Positions 1-7,191 of a stretch of DNA of 64,000 nucleotides are shown piece after piece. The position numbers and the translations under genes were made by a program. This DNA is from Streptomyces griseochromogenes (lineage in GTDB: Bacteria > Actinomycetota > Actinomycetes > Streptomycetales > Streptomycetaceae). The notes below the pieces were generated by a model that ran no database searches, had not been told where the DNA came from, and saw nothing but the letters and a program-made list of their open reading frames with translations. Where the stretch lies: NCBI RefSeq assembly GCF_001542625.1, contig NZ_CP016279.1, positions 1,426,001-1,490,000 of the forward strand. The letters run 5' to 3'. The first letter of the stretch is position 1; every line of letters starts with the position of its first letter.

Positions 1-1764
1 CGCGGCGAGCTGCGCGACGCCATGGCCGAGATCGAATGGTCCAAGGTCACCCAGACCATCCCCGCCGACTACCCGTACGCGGTTGCGAAGGCCGACCGCG
101 AGGCCCCTCGCGACCCGGTCGAGATCGCCCACCTCTACGCCGCCTACGAAGACCTCAAGCGCGACCGGGCGGTCATCGACTTCGAGGACGTCCTGCTGCT
201 CACCGTCGCCGTCCTCCAGGACCGGCATGACATCGCCGAGCAGGTCCGCGCCCAGTACCAGCACTTCGTCGTCGACGAATACCAGGACGTCAGCCCCCTG
301 CAGCAGCGGCTGCTGGAACTGTGGCTCGGCGACCGCGACAGCCTGTGCGTCGTCGGCGACGCCAGCCAGACGATCTACTCATTCACAGGAGCAACGCCCG
401 ACCACCTCCTCGACTTCCGCCTCCGTCACCCCGGCGCCACCGTCGTCAAGCTGGTCCGCGACTACCGCTCCACCCCCCAGATCGTCCACCTCGCCAACGG
501 TCTGCTCACCCAGGCCCGCGGACGCGCCGCCGACCACCGGCTGGAACTGGTCTCCCAGCGCCCCGCCGGCCCCGAACCCGTCTACGCCGAGTACACCGAC
601 GAGCCCGCCGAAGCCGAGGGCGCCGCCCGCCGCATCCGCGAACTGATCGACGCCGGCGTCCCCGCCGCCGAGATCGCCGTCCTCTTCCGCACCAACTCCC
701 AGTCCGAAACCTACGAACAAGCCCTCGCCGACGCCGGCGTCCCCTACCAGCTGCGCGGCGCCGAGCGCTTCTTCGACCGCCCCGAAGTGCGCAAGGCCGG
801 CATCGCCCTGCGCGGCGCCGCCCGCTTCGGCGGCAACGACTCCCTGCTCGACGACGTCGTCGACCTCCCCTCACAAGTACGTGCCGTGCTGTCCGGAGAG
901 GGCTGGACCAGCGAGCCACCGGCCGGCTCCGGCGCCGCGCGAGAACGCTGGGAATCCCTGGCCGCCCTGGTCAGCCTCGCCCACGACTTCGCCGCCGCCC
1001 GGCCGGGAGCCACCCTCGGCGACTTCGTGGCCGAGCTCGACGAACGGGCGAACGCGCAACACGCCCCGACCGTCCAGGGCGTCACCCTGGCCTCCCTCCA
1101 CGCGGCCAAGGGCCTGGAGTGGGACGTCGTCTTCCTGGTCGGCATCGCCGAGGGCATGATGCCGATCACGTACGCCAAGACGGACGAACAGGTCGAGGAA
1201 GAACGCCGCCTCCTCTACGTCGGCGTGACCCGTGCCCGAGAACGCCTCCACCTCTCCTGGGCGCTGTCCCGCTCACCCGGCGGCCGCCCCAACCGCAGGC
1301 CCAGCCGTTTCCTCGACGGCCTGCGCCCCGGCTCCACCGCCACCGTCGGACGCACCGGGACGGCAGCCACCGGAGGCATCGAACGCGGCGCCCTCGCCGG
1401 CGCCCCGGCCGTCCGTCGGCGTACCCAGCGCACCCCGGCCCGCTGCAGGGTCTGCGGCCGCACACTCACCGACGCGGGCGAAATGAAGCTGATGCGCTGT
1501 GAGGACTGCCCCTCGGACATGGACGAAGGCCTCTACGAGCGGCTGCGCGAGTGGCGGGCCGTCCAGGCGGAGCACAGCGGACAGCCGGACTTCTGCGTCT
1601 TCACCGACCGGACCCTGATGGCCATCGCCGAAGCCCGGCCCGACAGCCCGGCCGAACTCTCTCGCATCCCCGGCGTCCTCAGCCGCAAGCTGCAGCGCTA
1701 CGGAACCGACGTTCTGGCCATCTGCGCAGGCCAGGAGGGTGTGGAAGGCGACGAGAGCGACTGA
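1..1764 (+). CDS. uvrD2: UvrD/PcrA-like ATP-dependent helicase UvrD2, 3' part (5' end outside window)
   Basis: Superfamily 1 DNA helicase involved in DNA repair. The reading frame is open from base 1, so the first ATG at 22 is internal and the Walker A part is missing. Visible helicase motifs in order are DEYQD (Walker B, about base 274), SQTIYSF, the YRST motif, a motif V region with LHAAKGLEWD near 1096, and motif VI (YVGVTRARERL near 1215). After the helicase core comes a four-cysteine cluster (CRVC...CEDC, 1442-1510) and an HRDC-like C-terminal domain (about 1530-1740), the arrangement expected for actinobacterial UvrD2. It is immediately upstream of a whiB7-type gene, as in mycobacteria. 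Product name is confident; the length is incomplete only because of the window edge. Confidence 0.93.
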   Translation, partial: RGELRDAMAEIEWSKVTQTIPADYPYAVAKADREAPRDPVEIAHLYAAYEDLKRDRAVIDFEDVLLLTVAVLQDRHDIAEQVRAQYQHFVVDEYQDVSPLQQRLLELWLGDRDSLCVVGDASQTIYSFTGATPDHLLDFRLRHPGATVVKLVRDYRSTPQIVHLANGLLTQARGRAADHRLELVSQRPAGPEPVYAEYTDEPAEAEGAARRIRELIDAGVPAAEIAVLFRTNSQSETYEQALADAGVPYQLRGAERFFDRPEVRKAGIALRGAARFGGNDSLLDDVVDLPSQVRAVLSGEGWTSEPPAGSGAARERWESLAALVSLAHDFAAARPGATLGDFVAELDERANAQHAPTVQGVTLASLHAAKGLEWDVVFLVGIAEGMMPITYAKTDEQVEEERRLLYVGVTRARERLHLSWALSRSPGGRPNRRPSRFLDGLRPGSTATVGRTGTAATGGIERGALAGAPAVRRRTQRTPARCRVCGRTLTDAGEMKLMRCEDCPSDMDEGLYERLREWRAVQAEHSGQPDFCVFTDRTLMAIAEARPDSPAELSRIPGVLSRKLQRYGTDVLAICAGQEGVEGDESD

Positions 1765-1778
1765 TACGAACTCGTCGC

Positions 1779-1817
1779 AAAAATAGTTTGCGCATGCCCC
1801 AGCAATCCCCATAGGTT
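1779..1817 (+). promoter_or_regulatory. wblC promoter with AT-rich WblC/WhiB7 activation site
   Basis: An AT-rich run (AAAAATA, 1779-1785) sits just upstream of a -35-like TTGCGC (1788-1793), and a -10-like TAGGTT (1812-1817) follows with an 18-bp spacer. An AT tract a few bases upstream of the -35 is the known recognition signature of WhiB7/WblC acting with the principal sigma factor through its AT-hook. The promoter lies about 600 bp before the wblC start, consistent with a long leader and autoactivation. Inferred from sequence. Confidence 0.6.
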
Positions 1818-1927
1818 CTAGGCACGGAAGCAACGGCCTTCTCGAAGGCCGGATTCCGTGTTGTACTTGCATATCCGAACGGACTGGTTCACCCCAGTCC
1901 CCAAGACGCCGAGAGGAGGCGAGTCCA

Positions 1928-2239
1928 GTGATCAGCATCAACATCAGCACGGCCAAACTGACCGATCGCTCGGCCGTCTCCACGTGCATGCTCGGCGCCT
2001 CGAACCAGGGCACCGGTCTGTCCGGCATCCGTGCCGCCCGTCCGGCGTCCTCCCTGTCTCTCGCGGGTCTTCCCATCCGTGAGCGCAATGAGCGACCGAC
2101 CAAGGCACTGGAAGCGGTAGCGGCACAGGCACATGCCTATGCCTTTGCGGCGGCCGGTGCCGGATTCCGGAAGCAGACGAAGCAGCACCACCTGATGTGG
2201 GCCTTCCGTGGGCCAGAACCCTGGAGTGATCCAGCCTGA
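1928..2239 (+). CDS. upstream ORF (leader peptide) of wblC
   Basis: A 103-codon ORF starting with GTG, with a purine-rich SD (GAGAGGAGG, about 1911-1919) ahead of it. The product is basic and low in complexity, shows no recognisable domain and is probably not a stable enzyme. Its stop codon lies about 20 bases before an intrinsic terminator, and the intact wblC gene lies beyond that. In Streptomyces and mycobacteria the wblC/whiB7 mRNA leader carries a uORF whose slow or stalled translation lets polymerase read through the terminator. I infer this ORF is that sensor. A small inverted repeat (2235-2249) overlaps its stop codon and could take part in the alternative fold. An earlier or later start within the frame is possible. 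Confidence 0.65.
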   Translation: MISINISTAKLTDRSAVSTCMLGASNQGTGLSGIRAARPASSLSLAGLPIRERNERPTKALEAVAAQAHAYAFAAAGAGFRKQTKQHHLMWAFRGPEPWSDPA

Positions 2240-2260
2240 TCCGATCAGGCCGGCGCCTTC

Positions 2261-2302
2261 AGGGCCGCGGAACCCCACCCGGGATCCGCGGCCCTTCTGT
2301 TT
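2261..2302 (+). terminator. intrinsic terminator acting as wblC attenuator
   Basis: A perfect 11-bp stem (2261-2271 with 2285-2295, AGGGCCGCGGA) and 13-nt loop are followed by a U-rich run (TTCTGTTT). It lies between the uORF stop and the wblC start, so it would stop transcription before the regulator unless an alternative structure forms. This matches the described antibiotic-responsive attenuation of whiB7/wblC. Confidence 0.8.
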
Positions 2303-2411
2303 GCCCCGAACGGGGACAACGAAGCGAAGGGGCCTCGGGACAAGAAAAGAACCCGGTACCACGCCGACACCCGGTCAACCGGCCGGACCGACCAGACGAG
2401 GAAGACCAACC

Positions 2412-2780
2412 GTGCAACTCGAAGCGCACGCCCCGTCCGTACCGCCTTCACAGACGATCCCCCCGCCCGGCCTCACGGAGGACTCCACCTTGACCCCCCT
2501 CACCGCGCTCACCGCGCTCGACGACGCCATCGAGAACCTCGGCGTACCCGTCCCCTGCCGCTCCTACGACCCGGAGGTCTTCTTCGCCGAGTCGCCGGCG
2601 GACGTCGAGTACGCCAAGTCCCTCTGCCGCACCTGCCCGCTGATCGAGGCCTGCCTCGCCGGCGCCAAGGAACGGCGTGAGCCCTGGGGCGTCTGGGGCG
2701 GCGAGCTGTTCGTCCAGGGTGTCGTCGTCGCCCGGAAGCGGCCGCGTGGTCGCCCGCGCAAGAACCCGGTCACGGCATGA
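2412..2780 (+). CDS. wblC: WhiB-family regulator WblC (WhiB7)
   Basis: Fe-S cluster transcription activator of intrinsic antibiotic resistance. In 122-aa numbering the four cluster cysteines are C49, C72, C75 and C81, the GVWGG turn is residues 93-97, and the C-terminal AT-hook RGRPRK is residues 112-117, which is diagnostic for WhiB7/WblC among Wbl proteins. Position directly after uvrD2 matches the mycobacterial uvrD2-whiB7 order. The GTG at 2412 has a modest GAGGAAG upstream; an in-frame TTG at 2490 has a much better GGAGG 8 nt before it and would give a 96-aa protein, close to the 92 aa of M. tuberculosis WhiB7. The stop overlaps the next start (ATGA). Expression is expected to depend on the leader attenuator and autoactivation. 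Confidence 0.93.
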   Translation: MQLEAHAPSVPPSQTIPPPGLTEDSTLTPLTALTALDDAIENLGVPVPCRSYDPEVFFAESPADVEYAKSLCRTCPLIEACLAGAKERREPWGVWGGELFVQGVVVARKRPRGRPRKNPVTA

Positions 2781-3100
2781 ACACCGCAGGAACGATCGAC
2801 CGCCCCCTCACGAACGACCCCAAGAAGCAGGCCCCGATGAAGCCGTCCACGAGCGAGCCCGCAGGCTCCGCGACCCCAGACTTCACCCCCAGCGGCGCGA
2901 CCGGCTCGCGTCAGAACAGGACCCGAGAGATGCAACTCATCCCAGAAGCCCTGGCTCGTGCGCATATGCACGACCGACTGCACGAGGCCGCCCGGGAACG
3001 CCGGGCCGTGCGCCTGGCGACCGCCCAGCGGATGCAGCGCCGGGCGGAGCGCGCCTCGATGCGCGCCCGCCGTGCGCTCGCCATGGCCGTGATGCAGTAA
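2777..3100 (+). CDS. small basic protein coupled to wblC
   Basis: A 107-aa protein of unknown function whose ATG overlaps the wblC stop by four bases, implying translational coupling. The N-terminal half is low-complexity (Pro/Ser/Thr/Ala); the C-terminal half (about residues 55-107) is strongly helical and arginine-rich, with closely spaced RR pairs, as in nucleic-acid-binding or ribosome-associated tails. No enzymatic motif is visible. Its place in the wblC unit suggests co-induction by ribosome-targeting antibiotics. Function not assigned. Confidence 0.7.
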   Translation: MNTAGTIDRPLTNDPKKQAPMKPSTSEPAGSATPDFTPSGATGSRQNRTREMQLIPEALARAHMHDRLHEAARERRAVRLATAQRMQRRAERASMRARRALAMAVMQ

Positions 3101-3150
3101 CCGAACACACCGACGCGGTGGTCTTCCCGCCCAGGAAGGCGAAACCTTGC

Positions 3151-3190
3151 CCGCGGGGGCCGGTCCGTCCGAACGGACCGGCCCCCGCGG
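3151..3190 (+). terminator. strong hairpin terminator after the wblC unit
   Basis: An 18-bp perfect GC-rich stem (3151-3168 with 3173-3190) with a 4-nt loop (CCGA). It has no long U-tract, as is usual for Streptomyces terminators. It separates the wblC unit from the small zinc-ribbon gene at 3237. Confidence 0.7.
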
Positions 3191-3236
3191 TGCGTTGTGC
3201 CGCGCGATCCGCCGACCGGAGAGTTATGGTCGGCGG

Positions 3237-3449
3237 ATGACGAGTCCTCCCGGAGGAAGTGATCAGGACGGCTCCACCAGGGAGCCCCAGCCTTTCGTGT
3301 GCGCACGCTGCGGCATCCCCGCCGGTGACTCCCAGCCGGCCACCTGGACCTGCTCCGTGGAGAACGGCACTCGTCAGTACTTCTGCGACGTGTGCTCCCG
3401 GCAGAATCTGAGGGCGATCGAGGGGCGGTTGGATTCCGCCTGGTGGTGA
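3237..3449 (+). CDS. small zinc-ribbon protein
   Basis: A 70-aa protein with two CxxC knuckles: CARC near residues 22-25 and CDVC near residues 50-53, plus an intervening Cys, which suggests one structural zinc site. It reads as a short hydrophilic N-terminus followed by the zinc ribbon. The start ATG at 3237 was chosen because upstream codons run back into the preceding terminator. It stands alone between the wblC terminator and the convergent UbiB-like gene. Function unknown. Confidence 0.7.
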   Translation: MTSPPGGSDQDGSTREPQPFVCARCGIPAGDSQPATWTCSVENGTRQYFCDVCSRQNLRAIEGRLDSAWW

Positions 3450-3611
3450 GAACGATTCTCAGAGGGGCCCCCTCCCCCCTCCCCCTCCCCACCCCGCCCC
3501 TCGCAAACTTCAGGCAGCCACAGACTCCATGGCAACCCGGACTCCATGGCAACCGGACTCCCCGGAAGCGCCGGACTCCATCAGCCCCGGAACGTCACCT
3601 CGGCCCCCGGT

Positions 3612-4982
3612 TCACGCCTCCGCCGCTGGTTCCTCCTCGATCGAGTCGGCTTCGGGGACGAATCCCGGGAGCCATTCCTCCAGTTCCTCTCGCAGCCGTA
3701 CCGAGGCTCCCAGCTGGCACAGCACGCCGATCGTGCTCAGCGTCACCCGGTGTATCAGCAGATAGGCCGGCGGCAGGTTGAGCCTCTTGCCCAGCTGGTA
3801 GGCGGGGGAGCGGGGGTCGGCGATGCGGGCGGCCTGGCTGCGCATCCAGGAGCGGGTGAAGGTGAACGCCTCGACCCGGGCCGGTTCGATGATCGGCAAC
3901 AGGTAGTCGAGGACCGCGTCGGGGTCGAGCTCGATGGATTCCTTGACGAATCCCTCCGTGCACAAGAGCTCGTAGACCGTGTCCGCCTCGCCGTCCAGGG
4001 TCATCCGCAGCGAGATGCCGATCGGTGTCGGCAGGCCGCCCGGGAGCCGGTCGACCGTGCCGAAGTCCAGGACGCCCAGGCGCCAGTCCTCATCGCCGTC
4101 CGGGCCGCCGGGCAGCAGCCGGAAGTTGCCCGGGTGCGGATCGGCGTGCAGCAGGCCGGTGCGGGCCGGACCCGAGAAGAGGAATCGGGCCAGGAGCTGG
4201 CCGGCCCGGTCGCGCTGCTCCTGGGTGCCGTCCGTGATGATCTCCGACAGCGGTATGCCCTCGATCCACTCCGTGACCAGGACCTGTTCGCTCTGGTGCA
4301 CCACGGCGGGGACCACCACGTCAGGGTCGTCCGCGAACTCCTGCGCGTGCGCGTCCTGGGCCTGTGCCTCCAGCGCGTAGTCCAGCTCCTCCGAGACTCG
4401 GTCCCGCATCTCGGCGATCAGCGGCTTGATGTCCATGCCGGGGATGAGCGGCCCCAACAGGCGGGCGAACCGGCTCAGTTGGCTCAGGTCGGACAGCAGG
4501 GCCTCGCCCGCGCCCGGGTACTGCACCTTGACCGCCACCTCACGGCCGTCGTGCCACACCGCCCGGTGGACCTGTCCGATGGAGGCCGCGGCCGCCGGCT
4601 TGTCCTCGAATTCCAGGAACAGGTCACGCCAGCCCGCCCCCAGCCGTTCCCCGAGCACCGTGTGCACCGTGCGGGTCGGCATCGGCGGTGCCGCTTCCTG
4701 GAGTCTGGTCAGGGCCGCGCGGTAGGGGCCGGCGACCTCCTCGGGCAGGGCGGACTCGAAGACGGAGAGGGCCTGCCCGAACTTCATGGCACCGCCCTTG
4801 AGCTCCCCGAGAACCTTGAACAGCTGCTCAGCCGTGCGCTGTTGCAGTTCCCGGCCGACGATCTCCGCGGACTCGCCCACGATCCGCTTGCCCAGCCCCC
4901 AGGTCGCCCGGCCGGCGAAGCCGAGCGGGAGCGCGGCGAGCTTGGCGGTACGGGTGACCGCCTTCCGGGGAAGATCAGACAT
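3612..4982 (-). CDS. ABC1/UbiB-family atypical kinase (ADCK-like)
   Basis: A 456-aa member of the UbiB/ABC1/ADCK protein-kinase-like superfamily, which supports isoprenoid-quinone or lipid metabolism through an atypical ATPase. Hallmarks: a KxGQ-type motif (MKFGQ, about residue 65), an Ala-rich nucleotide loop (AAAASIGQVH, about residue 130), the VAVKVQYPG lysine strand, the ELDY...EA motif, and a catalytic-loop-like HADPHPGN. No C-terminal membrane anchor is obvious. Its ATG overlaps the end of the upstream ThiF-like gene by 8 bases, so the two are very probably co-translated. Substrate unknown. Confidence 0.88.
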   Translation of the reverse strand: MSDLPRKAVTRTAKLAALPLGFAGRATWGLGKRIVGESAEIVGRELQQRTAEQLFKVLGELKGGAMKFGQALSVFESALPEEVAGPYRAALTRLQEAAPPMPTRTVHTVLGERLGAGWRDLFLEFEDKPAAAASIGQVHRAVWHDGREVAVKVQYPGAGEALLSDLSQLSRFARLLGPLIPGMDIKPLIAEMRDRVSEELDYALEAQAQDAHAQEFADDPDVVVPAVVHQSEQVLVTEWIEGIPLSEIITDGTQEQRDRAGQLLARFLFSGPARTGLLHADPHPGNFRLLPGGPDGDEDWRLGVLDFGTVDRLPGGLPTPIGISLRMTLDGEADTVYELLCTEGFVKESIELDPDAVLDYLLPIIEPARVEAFTFTRSWMRSQAARIADPRSPAYQLGKRLNLPPAYLLIHRVTLSTIGVLCQLGASVRLREELEEWLPGFVPEADSIEEEPAAEA

Positions 4983-6189
4983 GCGCCCTCCAAGTCCCAG
5001 TCGGCCGCGCCGCGCCTGCCTCGCGTCGTCGCTCCGTCGACGGCCGTTGCGCCTCCATTGTGGCGCGTGGCTCCCCGCTGGTTGAGGCGTGCTCCCCCTT
5101 ACCTTTCTCCACCGCCCCGCACTCGCATTTCGGGTGTGGCCACACGGGCCGGGAGTTCCAGTTCAGGCCGGGCAGGGACGCCTCCCAGCGTGCGCCCGTG
5201 CTGGACGGCGAGCCTCCGTCGAGGAAGGCCAGGGCGTGTGCGGCGGCCAGTCCCGCCACCGCCGTGGCGAGGGCCAGGTCGCAGGAGGCGACCTGGCGGG
5301 CCTTTCCGGAACGCCACTGGGCGACCAGGCGGGGCCAGACCGGGTCCCGGTCGGTGCGGCCGTGGTGCAGACAGCCGGCGCAACTCGTCTCGCCGGGCAG
5401 GACGAGCGGGCCGACGACGCCGGTCGCCTCCGCGACCCCCGCATAGAGGTGGGGTGTTCCGGAGGCCAGGAGCGGTTCGGCGGCGAACGGGTCCGGTGCG
5501 TGCACGGCGACGTCGTCCCGTGGGGCGAGGATCACCAGGGAGAGTCCCGGGTTCTCCGTGCTGCCGGGGGAGGAGTGGGTGCGGCGTGGCGGGCGGTCCG
5601 GTGCGGCGCGGCGGACGGCTGCCCGGGCCGCGTCCGCCCGGCGCTCGCGGACCGACTCGGCGGGCAGCCCGCCCGGGGCCACGTCCCACGGTTCCACGCG
5701 TCCCACATCGCGTACGTCGACTTCGCCCACCCCCGCGCCGGACAGCACCGAGGCGAGTATGGTCCCGACCCGTCCCGCGCCCCGTACCTGTACGCGCAGG
5801 GAGCGGCGGGCGGCGAGCCGGCCGAGTGCGCTGCCGGGCTCGGGGGTGGTCAGGGAGAGCGAGGCGAGGTCGGGGCGCAGCCGCTCCAAGACGTCTTGTC
5901 TTTCCCGCAGCGCGTCCGCGGCTGGTCCGCCGCCGCGTGTGTCGTCGATCAGGCCCGCGTGGGCCAGTCGCTCCACCAGTGTGTCGACATGGCCGTCCGG
6001 CAGGTCCATGTGCCGGCCCTCCTCGCGCAGCAGGGGCAGTCCCCGGGTGCCGTTGAGCAGGTCCAGGAAGCTGCCCGTGGCGGTGTCCACCGGGCCCAGT
6101 GTCATCGCGTGCGCCGGAGTCATGCCGAACTGCACGGTGTTGAGGTCGCGCCAGCCGCGTCGTAGCGCGGGCTTCACCATCGGATGCAT
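4975..6189 (-). CDS. E1-like (ThiF/MoeB) protein with N-terminal leader-binding-like domain
   Basis: A 404-aa protein of the E1-like adenylyltransferase fold. The N-terminal 100 residues resemble the peptide-binding (RRE-like) domain of TOMM leader-binding E1-like proteins; the centre carries a Rossmann nucleotide-binding region (VQVRGAGRVGTILA, about residues 130-145). Cysteines include SCAGC (middle) and a C-terminal CECG, plausible as a zinc site. No YcaO cyclodehydratase, dehydrogenase or precursor peptide lies in the neighbourhood, so a RiPP role is not supported. It is coupled to the UbiB-like kinase (8-base overlap). The second in-frame ATG (6180) is an alternative start. Confidence 0.75.
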   Translation of the reverse strand: MHPMVKPALRRGWRDLNTVQFGMTPAHAMTLGPVDTATGSFLDLLNGTRGLPLLREEGRHMDLPDGHVDTLVERLAHAGLIDDTRGGGPAADALRERQDVLERLRPDLASLSLTTPEPGSALGRLAARRSLRVQVRGAGRVGTILASVLSGAGVGEVDVRDVGRVEPWDVAPGGLPAESVRERRADAARAAVRRAAPDRPPRRTHSSPGSTENPGLSLVILAPRDDVAVHAPDPFAAEPLLASGTPHLYAGVAEATGVVGPLVLPGETSCAGCLHHGRTDRDPVWPRLVAQWRSGKARQVASCDLALATAVAGLAAAHALAFLDGGSPSSTGARWEASLPGLNWNSRPVWPHPKCECGAVEKGKGEHASTSGEPRATMEAQRPSTERRREAGAARPTGTWRAHV

Positions 6190-6467
6190 GACAGGCCCCC
6201 GTATCCGTCGAATTCACCCGGAACATCCGGTGAGTCATCGGTGTCGTACGTTGTCGGTGGAGTCGGCCGTGCTCTGCCGACGCCTGCCAGCATGCCGGGC
6301 GGTGGTGGCGGGTGGGGGAGGTTGTCCACAGGCCGGGGGTATTCGTCGTACAAATCGGCCATGGCGGCCGGGCATATCGGTCGTACAAATCAAACGCATG
6401 GTGGGCATCGGCTTCGAACCGTCCCGGAGCCGGGACTTCGGCCTTGCCCAGCGGGTAACGTCGGGGC
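6190..6467. other. divergent intergenic region with a 12-bp direct repeat
   Basis: 278 bp between the divergent E1-like and metallopeptidase genes. It contains two copies of GTCGTACAAATC (6345-6356 and 6380-6391), starts 35 bp apart, embedded in AT-richer sequence that probably holds promoters for one or both sides. I see no convincing gene in it. Confidence 0.45.
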
Positions 6468-7064
6468 GTGCCCGCCGACCCACTGCACCGCGCCGGACAG
6501 TCACAGCGCAGCACGACGAGCCAGCCGCCGAGCGGCTCAAAGGCGAGCGCGATCGAGGTCCGCAGGAGTGCCCGGCGCCGCCGGACGGTCTCCGCGTACC
6601 GTGAGGGCGATCGCACCGTCGTGCTCATCCCCGCCCGGATGTCCGAGGCGGAGGAGCAGCGCTGGGTGACCGTCATGCTCGACAAACTGGCCGCCCAGGA
6701 GAGCAGGCGGGTGCTGGGCGATGCCGAGCTGACCGAGCGGGCCGAGCGGCTGTCGGCCCAGTACTTCGACGGCCGGGCGCGCCCCGCCTCTGTGCGCTGG
6801 GTCACCAACCAGAACACCCGCTGGGGTTCGTGCACTCCGGCCGAGGGGAGCATCCGTCTCTCGCACCGGCTGCAGGGGATGCCGGAGTACGTCGTCGACT
6901 ACGTCCTCTGCCATGAGCTGGCGCATCTGCTGGTGCCCGGTCACGGGCCCGATTTCTGGCGGCTGCTGGAATCCTATCCGCGCACCGAGCGGGCCCGCGG
7001 TTATCTCGAAGGGGTGGTGGCCGCCGACCGGCTGCCGCATGTGCCCGGTGCCCGGGGTGGGTGA
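6468..7064 (+). CDS. YgjP-like (WLM/SprT-type) zinc metallopeptidase
   Basis: A 198-aa protein of the M48/YgjP (DUF45) group. The zinc-binding motif is HELAHLLVPGHG: the HExxH helix near residue 146 and the third His a few residues later, followed by the family-typical phrase DFWRLLE. Upstream it has the NTRWGSC strand typical of YgjP proteins. No signal peptide or membrane segment, so probably cytoplasmic. The first 45 residues are Ser/Arg-rich and unlike the family, so the true start may be a later codon; GTG at 6468 is the longest option. Substrate not known. Confidence 0.85.
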   Translation: MPADPLHRAGQSQRSTTSQPPSGSKASAIEVRRSARRRRTVSAYREGDRTVVLIPARMSEAEEQRWVTVMLDKLAAQESRRVLGDAELTERAERLSAQYFDGRARPASVRWVTNQNTRWGSCTPAEGSIRLSHRLQGMPEYVVDYVLCHELAHLLVPGHGPDFWRLLESYPRTERARGYLEGVVAADRLPHVPGARGG

Positions 7065-7191
7065 ACGGCTGCCCGTGTGAGTGGCGGGGCGCGGTTGTGT
7101 ACCGGGTCTGTACCGGCTGCGTCCGATGTCGGTGTTTGCCGTTAGCCTGGCGCGACGCACTCACATTCGGGATGGGGGACGGTCGTAACGC

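Noticed and set aside
6174..6362. 62-aa minus-strand ORF rich in proline between divergent genes
   Set aside because: It covers promoter sequence and shows no SD or codon bias.
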